A stretch of DNA of 6,707 nt from contig JAVBNK010000015.1 in NCBI GenBank assembly GCA_031551595.1, positions 1 through 6,707 of the forward strand. The letters are read 5' to 3'. The notes beneath the pieces were generated by a model that searched no databases, was not told the origin of the DNA, and saw nothing but the letters and a program-made list of their open reading frames with translations. The first letter of the stretch is position 1, and each line of letters begins with the position of its first letter. Origin of the DNA: JAVBOW01 sp031551595 (lineage in GTDB: Bacteria; Bacteroidota; Bacteroidia; Bacteroidales; Rikenellaceae). Below are positions 5,480 to 6,707 of the stretch, in pieces. A program made the translations under genes and the position numbers.

Positions 5480-6126
5480 GGATCAATCGTGAAGGATACC
5501 GCGCGATCGGCGTGACGCTGCTGCTGGCGGCGGTCGTCGCCGTTGCGGCTATCGTATGGCTGCCATGCTGGCTGGCATGGATTTTGGGGATCTCGGCGCT
5601 GTTCGTGTCGGGATTCGTGGTTTACTTTTTCCGCGATCCGGAGCGCAGGATGTGCACGGATGAAGGGCTGGTTTACTCGGGGGCCGACGGCGAGGTGGTG
5701 GCTGTGGAGCAAATCACCGAGAACGAGTATTTCGGCGACCGGCGCATCCAGGTGTCGGTGTTCATGTCGATCTGGAACGTACATGCCAACTGGTATCCGG
5801 CAGGGGGGCGCGTGAGCTATTTCCGCCACCATCCGGGCAAGTACCTGGTGGCGTGGCACCCCAAAAGCTCCGAGGCCAACGAACGCACGACGACCGTCGT
5901 GGATACGGGCCGCGGCGAGGTGCTTTTCCGGCAGATCGCGGGCTTTGTGGCCCGGCGGATCGTGGCCTATTCGCAGGAGGGGATGCAGGTGGCGCAGAAC
6001 ACCCGTTGCGGATTCATTAAATTCGGGTCGAGGATGGATATCATCCTTCCGGCGGACTGCGAGGTGTTGGTGATGATCGGCGACCGGGTGACAGGGTCGC
6101 AGACCCCTGTGGCGAAATTGAAATAA
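5476..6126 (+). CDS. psd: Phosphatidylserine decarboxylase, short self-cleaving type
   Basis: Converts phosphatidylserine to phosphatidylethanolamine at the membrane using a pyruvoyl group made by self-cleavage. At 216 residues it belongs to the short form shared by Bacteroidetes and archaea, not the roughly 320-residue E. coli form. Residues about 11-30 and 31-51 are hydrophobic and should anchor it. The processing site is FGSRMDIILP (183-192): cleavage between Gly184 and Ser185 would give a beta chain of 184 residues and an alpha chain of 32 residues starting with pyruvate. Asp71 in SGADGEV and His103 in IWNVHANWYP match the positions of the Asp and His that activate the serine in E. coli Psd, judged by eye. 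A longer in-frame reading upstream overlaps cdsA and is not used; the ATG at 5476 overlaps the cdsA stop as ATGA. The next gene begins directly after its stop. Confidence 0.94.
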   Translation: MRINREGYRAIGVTLLLAAVVAVAAIVWLPCWLAWILGISALFVSGFVVYFFRDPERRMCTDEGLVYSGADGEVVAVEQITENEYFGDRRIQVSVFMSIWNVHANWYPAGGRVSYFRHHPGKYLVAWHPKSSEANERTTTVVDTGRGEVLFRQIAGFVARRIVAYSQEGMQVAQNTRCGFIKFGSRMDIILPADCEVLVMIGDRVTGSQTPVAKLK

Positions 6127-6707
6127 ATGTCCAACGTGCCGAAATATCTGTTATGGTCCCTGGCGGTGGTGGCGGGGTGCTTCCTTGTGTGGTGCTTCAG
6201 CGATATCGTGGCCTACATACTGATTTCGGCCGTGCTGGCGATCGTGGGCCGTCCGCTGGTCGACCTGGTCAAACGGGTGCGCGTCCGGGGCAGGCATCTT
6301 CCGGCATGGTTTGCCGCGCTGCTGACGCTCATGACGATCTGGGCGGGGTTGCTGCTCTTCTTTGTGATCTTCATACCGCTGGTATTTAATAAGTTGAGTG
6401 AATTTTCGACGATCGACCTGCAACAAATCGTCGAGATATTCCGCCAGCCGATCACGGTGTTCCAGAATTTCCTGGAGCACACGTTCTCGATCCATAAGAG
6501 CGATTTTTCGTTGGCCGACTCGATTACGCGGCACCTCGATTCGTTCCTCAATATCAACATGCTGAACAACCTGTTGACTTCGGCCGTATCGACCGTAGGC
6601 AGCCTGGCGGTGACGCTGTTCTCGGTGTCGTTCATCACGTTCTTCTTCCTGAAGGACGACCAGTTGTTCGTCAACATGCTGGTCATGGTCTTTCCCGGCC
6701 AGTATGA
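6127..6707 (+). CDS. AI-2E/PerM family membrane protein, 3' end missing
   Basis: A polytopic membrane protein of the AI-2E transporter (PerM/YdiK, UPF0118) family. Members have been linked to autoinducer-2 export or to ion/proton antiport, and the substrate cannot be read from sequence. The reading frame is open for 193 codons to the window edge, so roughly the second half of a usual 340-370-residue protein is missing. Hydrophobic segments lie at about 8-24, 26-41, 59-87 and 152-176. The loop between the third and fourth is long, amphipathic and polar (about 90-150), as expected for the family. SFITFFFLKDDQLF (168-181) matches the family's conserved motif near the fourth segment. The ATG follows the psd stop with no intervening base (TAAATG), so it belongs to the same operon. 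Placement after two lipid-synthesis genes does not define its role. Confidence 0.85.
   Translation, partial: MSNVPKYLLWSLAVVAGCFLVWCFSDIVAYILISAVLAIVGRPLVDLVKRVRVRGRHLPAWFAALLTLMTIWAGLLLFFVIFIPLVFNKLSEFSTIDLQQIVEIFRQPITVFQNFLEHTFSIHKSDFSLADSITRHLDSFLNINMLNNLLTSAVSTVGSLAVTLFSVSFITFFFLKDDQLFVNMLVMVFPGQY

Overview
The window looks like chromosomal DNA of a GC-rich member of the Bacteroidales, most likely Alistipes or a close relative. The reasons are the high-GC coding sequence, two good matches to the Bacteroidetes promoter element TAnnTTTG just upstream of genes, the lack of Shine-Dalgarno sites, and the family signatures of the proteins. The genus is an inference; the phylum is well supported.

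Layout. Positions 1-849 carry no convincing gene. They hold a hairpin, a possible terminator, a 68-bp tandem duplication (176-311) and a second, interleaved set of duplicated modules (396-636). A short minus-strand gene (850-1068) encodes a 72-residue single-pass membrane protein of unknown function. It is divergent from a plus-strand oxyR (1198-2088), a LysR-type peroxide sensor that keeps both redox cysteines. The intergenic space between them holds a bulged palindrome and a good oxyR promoter.

From about 2107 a second promoter drives a tightly packed plus-strand operon: rsfS (ribosome silencing factor), ftsH (membrane AAA+ zinc protease), cdsA (CDP-diacylglycerol synthase), psd (short-form phosphatidylserine decarboxylase) and an AI-2E/PerM-family membrane protein cut off by the window end. 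Gaps inside the operon are 3, 3, -3 and 0 nt (cdsA and psd overlap as ATGA), so co-transcription and translational coupling are likely.

How the genes fit together. RsfS lowers translation under starvation and FtsH removes faulty or regulated membrane proteins. CdsA makes CDP-diacylglycerol, and Psd makes phosphatidylethanolamine from phosphatidylserine. The intermediate enzyme, phosphatidylserine synthase, is not in the window. The theme is envelope lipid synthesis and membrane quality control next to an oxidative-stress regulator. The operon genes are ordinary housekeeping families. The less explained parts are the repeat-rich left end and the small membrane protein beside oxyR. I see no clear sign of a new defence, mobile or biosynthetic system.
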